Assembly: GCA_947503895.1 (NCBI GenBank)
Contig: CANNFT010000001.1
Span: 1-64,000, forward strand
Reading direction: 5' to 3'
DNA length: 64,000 nucleotides
From: an uncultured Saccharospirillaceae bacterium
Lineage (GTDB): Bacteria > Pseudomonadota > Gammaproteobacteria > Pseudomonadales > Oceanobacteraceae
The position numbers were made by a program, and so were the translations under genes. Positions 26,797 through 36,646 of this stretch are shown here, piece after piece. The notes below the pieces were generated by a model, which worked only from the letters and a program-made list of their open reading frames with translations, did no database searches and was not told the DNA's origin. Each line of letters starts with the position of its first letter. The first letter of the stretch is position 1.

Positions 26797-29304
26797 TTAC
26801 AAGCTTTGGACTCGATTCAGCCGCAACGCATTGCCTACCACCACCAGTGAGCTTAATGACATACCAATAGCCGCAGCGTATGGGGGGACATAGCCCAGCG
26901 CCGCTAACGGTAGTGCTGTTAAATTATAAATTAAAGCCCAGGTAATGTTTTGCTTAATAATTAGGTTGGTCTTGCGTGCATGCATGAGCATTTCAGGAAT
27001 AGGTTTTAAAGTATTGCTCATAAGAATGACATCTGCATGGGTCTTCGCTAAATCGGATGCCCCGCCGATGGCAATGGAAACCGGTGCTTGAGCCAGTACG
27101 GGCACATCGTTAATGCCATCGCCCACCATGATGCTGGTATCCGATGGTGGAAGTTTCTGTAAATGGCTAACTTTCCCTTCAGGCGATACGCTGCCTGTCG
27201 CATGATCTAAGGACAACTGTGAAGCGACGATAGCGACTTGATCCGAGCGATCGCCGCTGAGTAATTCCGTTTGAAGCCCTTGCTTTTTAAGAAGGTGAAT
27301 CGCCTCGCCTGCATCCGCTCTTAGCTGATCATTTAGCTTCAACCATGCGAGTGGATGGCGATCTTTAGATAGCACTATCCAGTGGCCTGTTTGAGTTTCT
27401 AGAGGCGAGGGGGTCGTCAATTCATTGGATTCGGTGGCGAAACCAATGGTTCCAATGCGGAACTCGGCGTCGCCGATCCAGCCCTCTACGCCTTTTCCGG
27501 TATGGATTTTAATATTGTCGTATGGTGTGCCCGTCAATTGTTCAAATGCATGGGCAATCGGGTGCTGACTATGCTGCTCAAGGCCTGCGGCCAATTCGAG
27601 GGCCATTGATTGAGTAAATCCCTTTTGCGATGAAAAGGTGGCATCGGCTTCGGAATCCATTAAACAGCTTTCAATGGTTAACTTGCCTGTTGTCAGTGTA
27701 CCTGTTTTATCAAAGACAATTCTTTTACTGATGGATAGTGCTTCTAAAACATGGCCCCTTGTGATGAGAGCGCCTTTGCGTCGCAGACCACCAGTGGCGG
27801 CGGTGAGTGCGGTGGGTGTCGCTAAAGACAGAGCACATGGGCAGGTGACAACCAGTACAGAAAGGGTGATCCAAAATGCCTTGCTGGGGTCAATGGCGTA
27901 CCAAACCCCAAACACCAAAACGGAGAAAAATAGCACGGCCGCCACAAAGTATTGGGCAACGTTATCCGCGATGGCTGCAATGGCTGGCTTGTCTTCCTGG
28001 GCTCGATCCAGTAATCGCATGACAGTCGATACCTGCATGGCTTGACCAACGGCTGTGACTTCGATCTCCAGTGGGGACTCTACATTGAGCGTTCCACCGA
28101 TGACGGTGCTGCCCACGGCTTTATTAATCGGCGTGAATTCTCCTGTAAAAGCCGATTCATCGACGCCACTTTCACCCTTCAATACAGTGCCATCGACCGG
28201 AATGGTAGTGCCGGGGCGCACACGTATTCGATCACCTACTTTGATTTTTTTCAGTGGGACAACGCATTCGTTATGTTCTTCAGTCGCCGGGTTTTCGATT
28301 GGCTGAATGTGTTCATTCTCAACTGGCATGGCAGATAATCGAATGGCAGAAGCGGGCAGCAAACTGGCCAAATTGTTCCCTGCCTCTCCAGTGCGTAGCC
28401 TGGCTCGCATTTCAAGAAAGCGCCCAAGCAACAAGAAAAACGTAAACATACAAACGCTTTCAAAATAGACGGTTGGACCTTGTGTAAATACCGACCATAC
28501 GCTCGCAATATAAGCGCCACCGATGGCAATTGAAACGGGCACATCCATCGTTAAATGGCGACTTTTGAGATCTCGAATGAATGCACTAAAGAAAGGTCGG
28601 GCGCTGTAGAATACAACGGGTGTTGTAATGACGAGGCTAGCGTAGCGTAAGAACACCTCAAATTGAGAGAGCATGCCTGACCACTCCCCTACATAAAGTG
28701 GTATGGCAAACATCATGGCCTGCATGCTTGCTAGGCCTGCCAATACCATTCGACGACTGGCCAGTTTTTGCTCTTGCTCTAAATTCTGTTGGGCGGCATC
28801 GGGCGAATAAGGGTGGGCTTTAAACCCCAAGCTGTAAATGGTCTCGATGATGTCTGCGAGTGGGGTAGATTCTTGTCGCCAGTTTATGACCAGCCGGTGC
28901 TGGCTGAGGTTTAAACTGACCGAGTCAACGCCGCTGAGTTTGCTCAGTTGCTTTTCAATCAACCAACTGCAAGCTGCGCACGTGATGCCTTCAATAACCA
29001 GTGTAATGTTTCGAATATTCTGATTAGGCTCAATAAGGTTGCTGATGTCATCCAGTACAGACGGATCATTGTAGAGGCTGAGCTCATCTCGAATAGGCGC
29101 AGGAAGGGTTTCTAGTGTAAATTCGGGCGTTTCATTTACGTCAGTTCTAAACTTGTAGTATTGCTCATTACCACTTTTTACAATGGCATCCGCTACGGCT
29201 TCGCATCCGACGCAACACATGTCTTGTGCTGCGCCCAATACCATCACAGAAATATTGAGTGACGCAGGTACAGCGGACCCGCAATGAAAACACTGTCGGC
29301 TCAT
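26797..29304 (-). CDS. ccoI: Copper-transporting P1B ATPase CcoI
   Basis: A 835-residue heavy-metal P-type ATPase that supplies copper for cbb3 assembly. The start at 29304 overlaps the ccoH stop as ATGA; the open frame reaches 29358. Order: N-terminal Cys-rich CFHCGS...CCVGCEAV; metal-binding GITCAACSW near 105; CPC metal site in TCPCALS near 486; DKTGT phosphorylation site near 530; and GDGINDVPVL hinge. The N-terminal zinc-ribbon-like segment is typical of FixI/CcoI rather than CopA. Confidence 0.95.
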   Translation of the reverse strand: MSRQCFHCGSAVPASLNISVMVLGAAQDMCCVGCEAVADAIVKSGNEQYYKFRTDVNETPEFTLETLPAPIRDELSLYNDPSVLDDISNLIEPNQNIRNITLVIEGITCAACSWLIEKQLSKLSGVDSVSLNLSQHRLVINWRQESTPLADIIETIYSLGFKAHPYSPDAAQQNLEQEQKLASRRMVLAGLASMQAMMFAIPLYVGEWSGMLSQFEVFLRYASLVITTPVVFYSARPFFSAFIRDLKSRHLTMDVPVSIAIGGAYIASVWSVFTQGPTVYFESVCMFTFFLLLGRFLEMRARLRTGEAGNNLASLLPASAIRLSAMPVENEHIQPIENPATEEHNECVVPLKKIKVGDRIRVRPGTTIPVDGTVLKGESGVDESAFTGEFTPINKAVGSTVIGGTLNVESPLEIEVTAVGQAMQVSTVMRLLDRAQEDKPAIAAIADNVAQYFVAAVLFFSVLVFGVWYAIDPSKAFWITLSVLVVTCPCALSLATPTALTAATGGLRRKGALITRGHVLEALSISKRIVFDKTGTLTTGKLTIESCLMDSEADATFSSQKGFTQSMALELAAGLEQHSQHPIAHAFEQLTGTPYDNIKIHTGKGVEGWIGDAEFRIGTIGFATESNELTTPSPLETQTGHWIVLSKDRHPLAWLKLNDQLRADAGEAIHLLKKQGLQTELLSGDRSDQVAIVASQLSLDHATGSVSPEGKVSHLQKLPPSDTSIMVGDGINDVPVLAQAPVSIAIGGASDLAKTHADVILMSNTLKPIPEMLMHARKTNLIIKQNITWALIYNLTALPLAALGYVPPYAAAIGMSLSSLVVVGNALRLNRVQSL

Positions 29305-29831
29305 GGCAGCGAAAGCGTTTTGCCAGTTTCGATGAAGATGTCGGTGCGAATACGCCATTGCTGTTCTGGGCTTTCAATCCGCATATAGAAGCGACCTTTC
29401 GCGGTTGAATTGGTTAGCCCTTTATAAAGACGCGAATTAGGAATTTTTTGTAACATGAGCTCCTGATCAAACTCTTCAAGCGTTGGATGACTCAAATAAA
29501 CCTTCAAGAAACTCGGTAACACCAGTCGAATATTGGTCACTTCGAACGTGGCTTCGTCACTGCTGAACGTCATATTACCTTTAATATCATTGGTTTTAGC
29601 TTTTTTGTCCCACGCGAGTTCTTGGTTGATCGCCAGTCCATCCTTGTAATAATTGTCGTTGACCAGAGAATCTTTTGTCGTCACGGCTTGCGAAATAAAA
29701 ATGATGCCGGCTATGACGGTACTGGCTGGAAACGCAATCAGCATCCATACATAGGGTTCTTTATACCAAGGGCGTGCTGCTTCGTTATCGCTGTGGGATT
29801 TGTTTGAATTGGGCGGTGTTGGTGATTGCAT
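29301..29831 (-). CDS. ccoH: cbb3 oxidase assembly protein CcoH/FixH
   Basis: A 176-residue protein with one span (about residues 28-49, VWMLIAFPASTVIAGIIFISQAV) followed by NDNYYKDGLAINQ, the FixH signature, and a periplasmic beta-rich domain. It interacts with the early oxidase assembly in other bacteria. The ATG at 29831 (MQSPTPP) is preferred over the open start at 29891. Coupled to ccoI by ATGA overlap, making a ccoH-I-S unit. Confidence 0.93.
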   Translation of the reverse strand: MQSPTPPNSNKSHSDNEAARPWYKEPYVWMLIAFPASTVIAGIIFISQAVTTKDSLVNDNYYKDGLAINQELAWDKKAKTNDIKGNMTFSSDEATFEVTNIRLVLPSFLKVYLSHPTLEEFDQELMLQKIPNSRLYKGLTNSTAKGRFYMRIESPEQQWRIRTDIFIETGKTLSLP

Positions 29832-29891
29832 GATGATCCAGTTTGTTGGACTAGAGTGAATGAGCTGGATACGTTTTGTATCGCCTATCAA

Positions 29892-30233
29892 ATGTAGCCA
29901 AATTGTTCGACTCTATATTCGACCTTGAAATTGAGGTCGTTAAGGGACTGACTATCAGTATTTTTGCAGTCCGTTAGAGTATTTGCCACCTGAGAGATTC
30001 AATCGGCTAACGATGCGTAATATTTGTGCTGATCATACTTGATCAAACGCGTCGTATTCATCCGCTGGTTGCCGTCGCTGAATAAAGCGCCTCAAGTGAA
30101 ACGAGAACCATTAAATGACCTACTTTGTCTCATTTCCTTGGGCGGCAGTGTATCTTTCTGGCTATCTTTGGACAAGACGGAAACTTCACTGCAGTAGAAA
30201 AATTTCCGTTTAACCTTAGTGTGGCAAGGGGTA
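29892..30233. promoter_or_regulatory. ccoG-ccoH intergenic region
   Basis: About 340 bp. It contains a TGATCA...TTGATCAA pair near 30029-30047 that resembles FNR half-sites but has the wrong spacing, and a GGACTG/CAGTCC hairpin near 29944-29972. A promoter for ccoH-I-S is probable; no box is convincing. Confidence 0.35.
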
Positions 30234-31646
30234 TTAGCGTCCCGCCGGGCCTATGAAGCGGCTTTCTTCCGTGAGCGTCAGACCATCGTCCCGTGTGACA
30301 GAAAATTGCAGGTCAGTACGAGACTTTTTTAATTCCCATGGTGTGGCGAGAAGGCTCATGGTCAACGTGCCAATCTCACCGTTTTTTAGCTGAACATTGG
30401 TCTTACCCTTGAGTTCGCTGTTATCCAAGCCGCTGACTGTCACGGTGAAGTGATGAGGCTCTTGAGCCATATTCATTATCTTAATGGTGTAATTATTTTG
30501 CACGCGCCCATCGGATGAATTCGTATACAGCGAGCCTCTGTCGCGAATGATGTCTAGCTCCATTGGGGTGCGGTCGACCAGAGTATAGCCAAACGCTCCG
30601 ATCATTAAGATGAGTACCAGCGCGTATCCCACTAATTTGGGTCTGAGAATGTGTACTTCTTTGCCTTTAAGCGCATGCTCATTGGTATAACGAATCAAGC
30701 CGCGATCATAGTCCATTTTATCCATGATGCTGTCACAAGCATCAATGCACAGTGCACACCCGATACACTCATATTGCAATCCATCTCGAATGTCGATGCC
30801 CGTTGGGCAAACTTGTACGCATAGGTTGCAGTCTATGCAATCACCGATTTCGGCTTCGACTGGGTCTACGCCTTTTTTACGGGCTCCTCTGCCAGATCCG
30901 CGCTCACCACGTGCTTCATCGTATGAAACAATCAAAGTATCTTGGTCAAACATAACCGCTTGGAAGCGCGCGTAGGGGCACATATAAATACACACTTGCT
31001 CCCTCATCCAGCCAGCATTGCCGTAGGTAGCCAGTGTGAAGAAACCTAGCCAGAAAATCGCCCAGCCGCTGCTGACTTCGAACTGCGCCATATCGGGAAG
31101 CAGCTCTCTAATGGGGTAAAAGTAGCCAACAAATGCGACTGCAGTGGCAAATGCAATGAATATCCAGATGACGTGTTTGGCTGCTTTTTTGGTGACTTTG
31201 TTGGCACTGGATGGCGCTTTATCTAATTTAATGCGCTGATTTCGGTTGCCTTCAATTTTCTCTTCAACCCACATAAATAAGAACGTCCACGCGGTTTGTG
31301 GGCAGGTATAGCCGCACCAAACACGCCCAGCCAATGTCGTGATGGTGAATAAGCCAAATGCACAAATAATGAGAAGCCAAGACAATAGCATGAAGTCTTG
31401 TGGCCAGAATGTGGTACCAAAAATATGAAATTGGCGAGTAGGGAGGTCGAACCAAACAGCTTGATGGCCATTCCAATTGATAAATGGCAACGCGAAGTAG
31501 CCTATCATTAATCCCCATAGAGAGATGGTGCGCAGTTTTTGGAAAAAGCCAGTAATTGCACGCACGTAAATTTTTGAATTGGGCTGATATTGATCGACGG
31601 TTGGTTTTTTCTTAGGGGTGACGTCTTTAACCGGGATCTGGTTCAT
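30234..31646 (-). CDS. ccoG: cbb3 oxidase accessory ferredoxin-like protein CcoG
   Basis: A 470-residue membrane protein of the FixG/RdxA family: about five spans in the first 340 residues, then a periplasmic beta-sandwich domain. Two 4Fe-4S motifs, CIDCNLCVQVCP near 268 and CIGCALCIDACD near 293, plus CGYTCPQTAW and CIYMCPYARFQ in the membrane part, mark a redox protein thought to reduce copper for CcoI/CcoN loading. Its own transcript is likely: a terminator follows ccoP and 340 bp separate it from ccoH. Confidence 0.95.
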   Translation of the reverse strand: MNQIPVKDVTPKKKPTVDQYQPNSKIYVRAITGFFQKLRTISLWGLMIGYFALPFINWNGHQAVWFDLPTRQFHIFGTTFWPQDFMLLSWLLIICAFGLFTITTLAGRVWCGYTCPQTAWTFLFMWVEEKIEGNRNQRIKLDKAPSSANKVTKKAAKHVIWIFIAFATAVAFVGYFYPIRELLPDMAQFEVSSGWAIFWLGFFTLATYGNAGWMREQVCIYMCPYARFQAVMFDQDTLIVSYDEARGERGSGRGARKKGVDPVEAEIGDCIDCNLCVQVCPTGIDIRDGLQYECIGCALCIDACDSIMDKMDYDRGLIRYTNEHALKGKEVHILRPKLVGYALVLILMIGAFGYTLVDRTPMELDIIRDRGSLYTNSSDGRVQNNYTIKIMNMAQEPHHFTVTVSGLDNSELKGKTNVQLKNGEIGTLTMSLLATPWELKKSRTDLQFSVTRDDGLTLTEESRFIGPAGR

Positions 31647-31810
31647 CCATTTTTACCTTTTCGATAATCACAGCCGTCATAGCATTCAACTTGAATCATG
31701 TAGGCTGAACTCGCACCACAGCAGTATAGGAGGCAGGGCGAAAGCCTAGGGGTGCTGCCTTTATTCAGTATAGGCCGCAGTGTAAAGGATTAGACATTTT
31801 GTACAAAACA

Positions 31811-31838
31811 AAAAAGCGGCTATAAGCCGCTTTTTTGT
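31811..31838 (-). terminator. Terminator of the ccoNOQP operon
   Basis: AAAAAGCGGC (31811-31820) and GCCGCTTTTT (31826-31835) form a stem with loop TATAA, with T runs in both directions. It lies just beyond the ccoP stop. Confidence 0.9.
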
Positions 31839-31873
31839 TTTTGTATTGAGCTAGCTCAAGATTATCTTGAGAG

Positions 31874-32881
31874 TTACTCCGCTTCTTTATTTTTACTTAA
31901 AGAGTAAACGTAAGCAGACAAAACGTGGATTTTGTCTTCGCCTAGGAATTCTTTCCATGGAGGCATCACACCTGCACGGCCATGCTTGATGGTGAATTCA
32001 ATTTGCTTCTGGCTGCCACCGTATAACCAGATATTATCCGTAAGATTCGGCGCACCGACTGCGATATTACCTTTTGCATCGGCACCATGACAGGCCGCAC
32101 AGGCTTGAGCATACAGCGCACTGCCTTTTTCTGCGTCACCATTGCCTTTATCTGTGCGGTTTGGCGTTAATGAAATAACGTATGTGGCGAGGTCGGCTCT
32201 GTCCTGATCTGTCATGTCAGGCTTTAGACCATTCGCTGGCATCGCTCCATTACGACCATTCAGCAGTGTTTCACGGATTTGCTCCGGCTTGCCGCCATAT
32301 AGCCAATCCTGATCCGTTAGATTTGGGAAACCTAATGAACCAGAAGCGGTTGAACCATGGCAGACTGAGCAGTTGCTAGCGAATAAACGACCGCCAGTAG
32401 ACATTGCACTTTTGCGTAGATCAAAATTAGCTTTAAGTGCTTTTTTGGCATCACCTTCTTCCATGCCATCTATTTGTTGCCTTAATTCTGCGTGCTGTGT
32501 GTTACTCAGAGCCAATTCTTCGATCGGCATGGCAGTGAGTTTTGCAAAATAAGGCGCCACTTTTTCTTCCGTTGCATCGACTTCTTTTTGCCACTGGCCT
32601 CGTGAGCTCCAGTCACTGAAACCTGTCCAGTCACCAATGCCGTAAATGCCGATGTAGACAAAGCCAAATACGATGGTTGCCCAGAACATGCCCAACCACC
32701 ACTTTGGCAGTGGGTTATCCAGCTCTTCAATGCCGTCAAAAGCATGGCCGGTTGTCTGGTCTGTTTCTTGATCGTGTTTTTGTCCCCGTTTGGTTAGAGA
32801 CAATAGTATGCCACAGGCAATCATTGAGCCGATGACGATGGCACATACCCAAAGGTGCCAAAATGTTGTTAACTCACTCAT
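31874..32881 (-). CDS. ccoP: cbb3 oxidase dihaem subunit CcoP
   Basis: A 335-residue membrane-anchored dihaem cytochrome c, an electron-entry subunit of cytochrome cbb3. Two membrane spans (about 5-27 and 56-78, PLPKWWLGMFW) precede two haem sites, NCSVCHG near 170 and ACAACHGADAKG near 259, each with a later Met ligand in AMPANG and VMPPWK. The start at 32881 overlaps the ccoQ stop; the frame is open upstream. Confidence 0.96.
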   Translation of the reverse strand: MSELTTFWHLWVCAIVIGSMIACGILLSLTKRGQKHDQETDQTTGHAFDGIEELDNPLPKWWLGMFWATIVFGFVYIGIYGIGDWTGFSDWSSRGQWQKEVDATEEKVAPYFAKLTAMPIEELALSNTQHAELRQQIDGMEEGDAKKALKANFDLRKSAMSTGGRLFASNCSVCHGSTASGSLGFPNLTDQDWLYGGKPEQIRETLLNGRNGAMPANGLKPDMTDQDRADLATYVISLTPNRTDKGNGDAEKGSALYAQACAACHGADAKGNIAVGAPNLTDNIWLYGGSQKQIEFTIKHGRAGVMPPWKEFLGEDKIHVLSAYVYSLSKNKEAE

Positions 32882-33056
32882 CTTCTTTTTTCTCCGCTTG
32901 AGCTGAACGATGCGCGATATCGTCGTCTTCAAAAATCAAATTGCCGTCGTCTTCAAACCTTCTCTTACGGCTCGCGCTGTAAGCCCAGGCAATGATTCCT
33001 AGGAAAGCAATGAGGGCGAAAATAGTGCCCAGTCCGCGCACGTCATTAATGTCCAT
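32874..33056 (-). CDS. ccoQ: cbb3 oxidase small subunit CcoQ
   Basis: A 60-residue single-span subunit (GLGTIFALIAFLGIIAWAYS) followed by the charged SRKRRFEDDG, the standard CcoQ pattern. CcoQ stabilises the oxidase in other species. It lies 4 bp after ccoO and overlaps ccoP by 8 bp. Confidence 0.94.
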   Translation of the reverse strand: MDINDVRGLGTIFALIAFLGIIAWAYSASRKRRFEDDGNLIFEDDDIAHRSAQAEKKEDE

Positions 33057-33060
33057 AACC

Positions 33061-33669
33061 TTACCGTTTATTTTTTAGTACGGTGCCTAACTGTTGTAGG
33101 TAGGCAACCAAAGCATCAATTTCACGAACACCGTCAGCATCAGCTTTAGCGGTTTCGATTTGCTCGTCAGTGTAAGGCACACCCACAGCTCTTAATGCAG
33201 CCATTTTTTTAGGTGTATCACGGCCATCAATGGTTTGTTCAAATAACCAAGGGAATGAAGGCATATTTGACTCAGGAACAACGTCACGAGGGTTATACAG
33301 ATGTGCACGGTGCCAATCATCGGAATAACGTTCACCTACGCGCGCCAAATCAGGCCCTGTACGCTTTGAACCCCAAAGGAATGGGTGCTCGTAAACGTGT
33401 TCGCCAGCTAATGAGTAGTGTCCATAGCGCTCAGTTTCTGCGCGGAATGGGCGAATCATTTGCGTGTGACAAACGTGGCAGCCTTCGCGGATATAAATAT
33501 CACGGCCTTCCAGCTCGACGGCCTCCAAAGGCATTAAGCCTTCGATAGGCTCCTTCGTTTCTTTCAAAAAGAAGAGAGGAACGATTTCAACTAAGGCACC
33601 CCAGCTGATGGCGACAATAATCAGCACCATCATCAAAGGGAGGTTCTTTTCAACTATATCGTGTTTCAT
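33061..33669 (-). CDS. ccoO: cbb3 oxidase monohaem subunit CcoO
   Basis: A 202-residue membrane-anchored cytochrome c. The N-terminal span ([25 protein letters not shown]) is followed by [21 protein letters not shown] near 62, the haem c motif of CcoO, and SNMPSFPW with the probable Met ligand. Second gene of ccoNOQP, 16 bp after ccoN. Confidence 0.97.
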   Translation of the reverse strand: MKHDIVEKNLPLMMVLIIVAISWGALVEIVPLFFLKETKEPIEGLMPLEAVELEGRDIYIREGCHVCHTQMIRPFRAETERYGHYSLAGEHVYEHPFLWGSKRTGPDLARVGERYSDDWHRAHLYNPRDVVPESNMPSFPWLFEQTIDGRDTPKKMAALRAVGVPYTDEQIETAKADADGVREIDALVAYLQQLGTVLKNKR

Positions 33670-33685
33670 GTTTTAAATGCTCCCC

Positions 33686-35119
33686 TTAGGCTTTGGCTAG
33701 CGCAGCAGCTTGTTCTTCTGCTTTTGCGCTACGAACAGTCATAAATACGTTATAGGCCATCACTAGCATACCGCTGAGGAATACAGCGCCGCCGATAGCA
33801 CGTACTAGATAGCCGTTGTATGAGGCTTCAAGTGATTCAACGAAGCTGTAGGCTAAGGTGCCGTCTTCGTTCACTGCGCGCCACATCATGCCTTGAGTGA
33901 TGCCGTTAACCCACATCGCAACGATGTACAACACGGTACCAATGGTGGCCAACCAGAAGTGAATGTTAATTAAATTAGTTGAGTACATGTCGCCTTGTTT
34001 TTTACCCAGTGTGACAGGCAACAAGTTATAAATGGCACCAATCGATACCATCGCTACCCAGCCGAGCGCCCCTGAGTGAACGTGGCCAACGGTCCAGTCT
34101 GTGTTATGAGACAGCGCGTTAACAGTCTTAATGGACATCATTGGGCCTTCGAATGTCGACATGCCGTAGAATGAAAGAGAAACCACCAAGAAACGTAAGA
34201 TTGGGTCAGTACGTAGTTTGTGCCATGCGCCAGAGAGCGTCATCATACCGTTGATCATGCCGCCCCAGGATGGCGCTAATAGAATCAAAGACATCACCAT
34301 GCCAGCAGACTGAGCCCAGTCAGGCAGTGCTGAATAGTGTAGGTGGTGAGCACCGGCCCAAACGTAAATTGAAATCAATGACCAGAAGTGAACGATTGAC
34401 AAACGGTAAGAGTAAACAGGGCGTTCAGCTTGCTTAGGAACGAAGTAGTACATGATGCCCAAGAAACCAGCGGTTAAGAAGAAACCAACTGCGTTGTGGC
34501 CATACCACCACTGCACCATCGCATCGACGGTGCCGGCGTAAACAGAGTAAGACTTAAATGCGGTGACGGGAATCGCCATGCTGTTAAAAATGTGAAGAAT
34601 CGCGATGGTTAAGATAAACGCGCCAAAGAACCAGTTTGCAACGTAGATGTGCTTTTGCGAACGTTTGGCAATCGTACCGAAGAAAACGATGGCATAGCAG
34701 ATCCAAACAATGGTAATCGCGATATCAATGGGCCATTCTAGCTCAGCGTATTCTTTAGAAGACGTTAAGCCTAATGGTAGAGTGATTGCTGCTGCAACGA
34801 TGACGGCTTGCCAACCCCAGAAGGTAAACATGGCCAAGGAGTCTGAGATCAAGCGCGCCTGACAGGTACGTTGAACAACATAGTAGGATGATGCAAATAA
34901 AGCACATCCACCAAATGCAAAGATAACCGCATTGGTATGAAGAGGGCGTAAACGGGAGAACGTAAGATACGGCGTATCAAAGTTCAGCTCAGGCCAATAT
35001 AATTGTGAGGCGATGAGTACGCCGACGGCCATACCCACAATGCCCCAAACCACGGTCATGATGGCAAAGTATTTCACCACCTTGTAGTTGTAGGTTGGAT
35101 GCTCTATAGCATTGCTCAT
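33686..35119 (-). CDS. ccoN: cbb3 oxidase catalytic subunit CcoN
   Basis: A 477-residue subunit with about twelve spans, the haem-copper catalytic core of the high-affinity terminal oxidase. Conserved His ligands are in [14 protein letters not shown] (near 60), [15 protein letters not shown] (Cu(B) region), the [14 protein letters not shown] block and [13 protein letters not shown]. It leads the operon; an FNR-like box lies about 80 bp upstream. Confidence 0.97.
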   Translation of the reverse strand: MSNAIEHPTYNYKVVKYFAIMTVVWGIVGMAVGVLIASQLYWPELNFDTPYLTFSRLRPLHTNAVIFAFGGCALFASSYYVVQRTCQARLISDSLAMFTFWGWQAVIVAAAITLPLGLTSSKEYAELEWPIDIAITIVWICYAIVFFGTIAKRSQKHIYVANWFFGAFILTIAILHIFNSMAIPVTAFKSYSVYAGTVDAMVQWWYGHNAVGFFLTAGFLGIMYYFVPKQAERPVYSYRLSIVHFWSLISIYVWAGAHHLHYSALPDWAQSAGMVMSLILLAPSWGGMINGMMTLSGAWHKLRTDPILRFLVVSLSFYGMSTFEGPMMSIKTVNALSHNTDWTVGHVHSGALGWVAMVSIGAIYNLLPVTLGKKQGDMYSTNLINIHFWLATIGTVLYIVAMWVNGITQGMMWRAVNEDGTLAYSFVESLEASYNGYLVRAIGGAVFLSGMLVMAYNVFMTVRSAKAEEQAAALAKA

Positions 35120-35196
35120 GATTAAGTTCCATTCGCAGCGAGTTAAAAAATCGGCGCAATTATCAGGAAAGGACTGCCTAAATGCAATGAATAGGC

Positions 35197-35210
35197 GTGA
35201 TTGAAGTCAA
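35197..35210 (-). promoter_or_regulatory. Probable Anr/FNR box upstream of ccoN
   Basis: On the minus strand it reads TTGACTTCAATCAC, matching the FNR/Anr consensus TTGATNNNNATCAA at 8 of 10 fixed positions. It sits about 78-91 bp before the ccoN start, fitting a class II site. Anr is encoded in the same locus. Confidence 0.65.
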
Positions 35211-35914
35211 CCTTTCCCCAGACTAAACAACAGCTTAGCTGTAATTGCTTGCAAAAAATGTCTGCATTCTGGTGCATTGTCTGGCCCTAAGTTTAGCAGG
35301 CGACTTCAATTCCAATCGTTTCATTTCCAACTTATTGCGATAAATATTTTCATTGTTTCAATGTTGTAAATGGCCTGAAGCCCCCGTCATACTTGGACAG
35401 ACGGTATTAGTCTTTCCCCGCAACTGACCTTAATCGACCTTGTCATGTAGGGTGTTCATAACCTCGGTTATAGGCGAACTCTTTACCCGCAGACGCATAA
35501 AAGTCAATTTAGAATCATCCAAGAAGTTATGCGCTAGGATTCAAATAAATATTCAGTCTCTGATTGGGAAAAATTTAAAACAAAGACCGATCTGTATAAA
35601 TGTTAGTCAATTTGTGCGATGGCCACACCAGCATGAGGTTTGTTTTATCTCCGTTGTCGAAGATAAAGCAGACCAATATACCCTCCAATATTGGTAAAGT
35701 GAGTCTAGGTGAAGCTTGGATTGCGCAGCATAGGTTGTATCGTAGAGGATAAATATTTGGCGTTGTTGATCTAAAGCAATAGAATGCCGCGTCACTGAGG
35801 TCTATATCGGGTTTAGGCGTTGGCTCGCGCTCAGCTCTGGCTCTCATTTGATCAACGTTGAATGATCGGTGTAGCGAGCAAAGTGCTCGTAACTAAGAAT
35901 CTATAGGTTTATCG
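35211..35914. other. Intergenic region, no supported gene
   Basis: About 700 bp beyond the ccoN promoter. Short open frames exist on both strands (for example 35440-35697 plus) but lack a ribosome site or family features. It must contain the promoter of the hydrolase gene. No RNA gene seen. Confidence 0.4.
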
Positions 35915-36571
35915 ATGATTGAAAACCCTGCTGCCCCCAATATTGAACATCGCGATGTGCCGACATTGTTGCTGGCGCATGGGGCGGGTGCGGGTATGGA
36001 TAGCCCGTTTATGAATGATGTTGCTGAGTTACTGGCTGGGCGGGGAGTTCGTGTTTTGCGATTTGAATTTCCTTATATGCAGCAGCGTAGGATCGCTGGG
36101 TCGAAAAGACCGCCAGATCGCATGCCGCTTCTTTTAGAGGCTTATAAAAAAGCCATCGCCAATGTGAAGGGGCCATTGTTCATTGGTGGTAAATCAATGG
36201 GCGGTCGAGTTGCAACGATGCTGGCTGCCGATCTCGACTCTGACCTTCAAGACAAGGTGCAGGGTGTAGTGGCCTTCGGTTACCCTTTTCACCCTGCGGG
36301 TAAAGAAGAAAAGCTGCGCATAGAGCACTTACCTCAAATTAAGCTGCCTACCTGCATTATGCAGGGAGAGCGTGACAAACTTGGTAATCGAGTATTGGTC
36401 GAGCACTTAAATGCCCTACATCAGTGGCCAGAGAGTATCTCTATTCATTGGCTCGAGGATGGTGATCATGATCTGAAGCCTCGAAAAGCCAGTGGTTATA
36501 CTCACGAACATCACATTCAACAGGCAGCAAAACTGGCTGCACAGTTCATTAGCCAAGTAGTATCTCAGTAA
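35915..36571 (+). CDS. KANL3/Tex30-type alpha/beta hydrolase
   Basis: A 218-residue alpha/beta hydrolase of the KANL3/Tex30 (dienelactone-hydrolase-like) group. It has LLLAHGAGAGMDSPFM near 19-34 (oxyanion HGAG), the nucleophile motif GGKSMGGR (Ser near 94), Asp in QGERDKLG and His in DGDHDLKP. Substrate unknown. It stands alone on the plus strand, 75 bp before rlmM. Confidence 0.85.
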   Translation: MIENPAAPNIEHRDVPTLLLAHGAGAGMDSPFMNDVAELLAGRGVRVLRFEFPYMQQRRIAGSKRPPDRMPLLLEAYKKAIANVKGPLFIGGKSMGGRVATMLAADLDSDLQDKVQGVVAFGYPFHPAGKEEKLRIEHLPQIKLPTCIMQGERDKLGNRVLVEHLNALHQWPESISIHWLEDGDHDLKPRKASGYTHEHHIQQAAKLAAQFISQVVSQ

Positions 36572-36646
36572 GTGTTCTTTTAATTGGCCACAGCATTGTC
36601 GTGAACGTGGCTGTCCTTTTTAAAAATGATGATTAAGGTTTTTTGA

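Noticed and set aside
29960..30020. Glycine-type riboswitch in the ccoG-ccoH spacer
   Set aside because: Only a short GCCACCTGAGAG stretch and a CGTTAG/CTAACG stem; conserved aptamer core not found and no glycine gene nearby.
30028..30048. FNR box upstream of ccoH
   Set aside because: Two TGATCA-like halves exist but are separated by 8 instead of 4 bases, so not counted as a box.
35440..35697. 85-residue plus-strand ORF between ccoN and the hydrolase gene
   Set aside because: No ribosome site, signal or family feature; overlapping frames on the minus strand are equally open. Probably chance.
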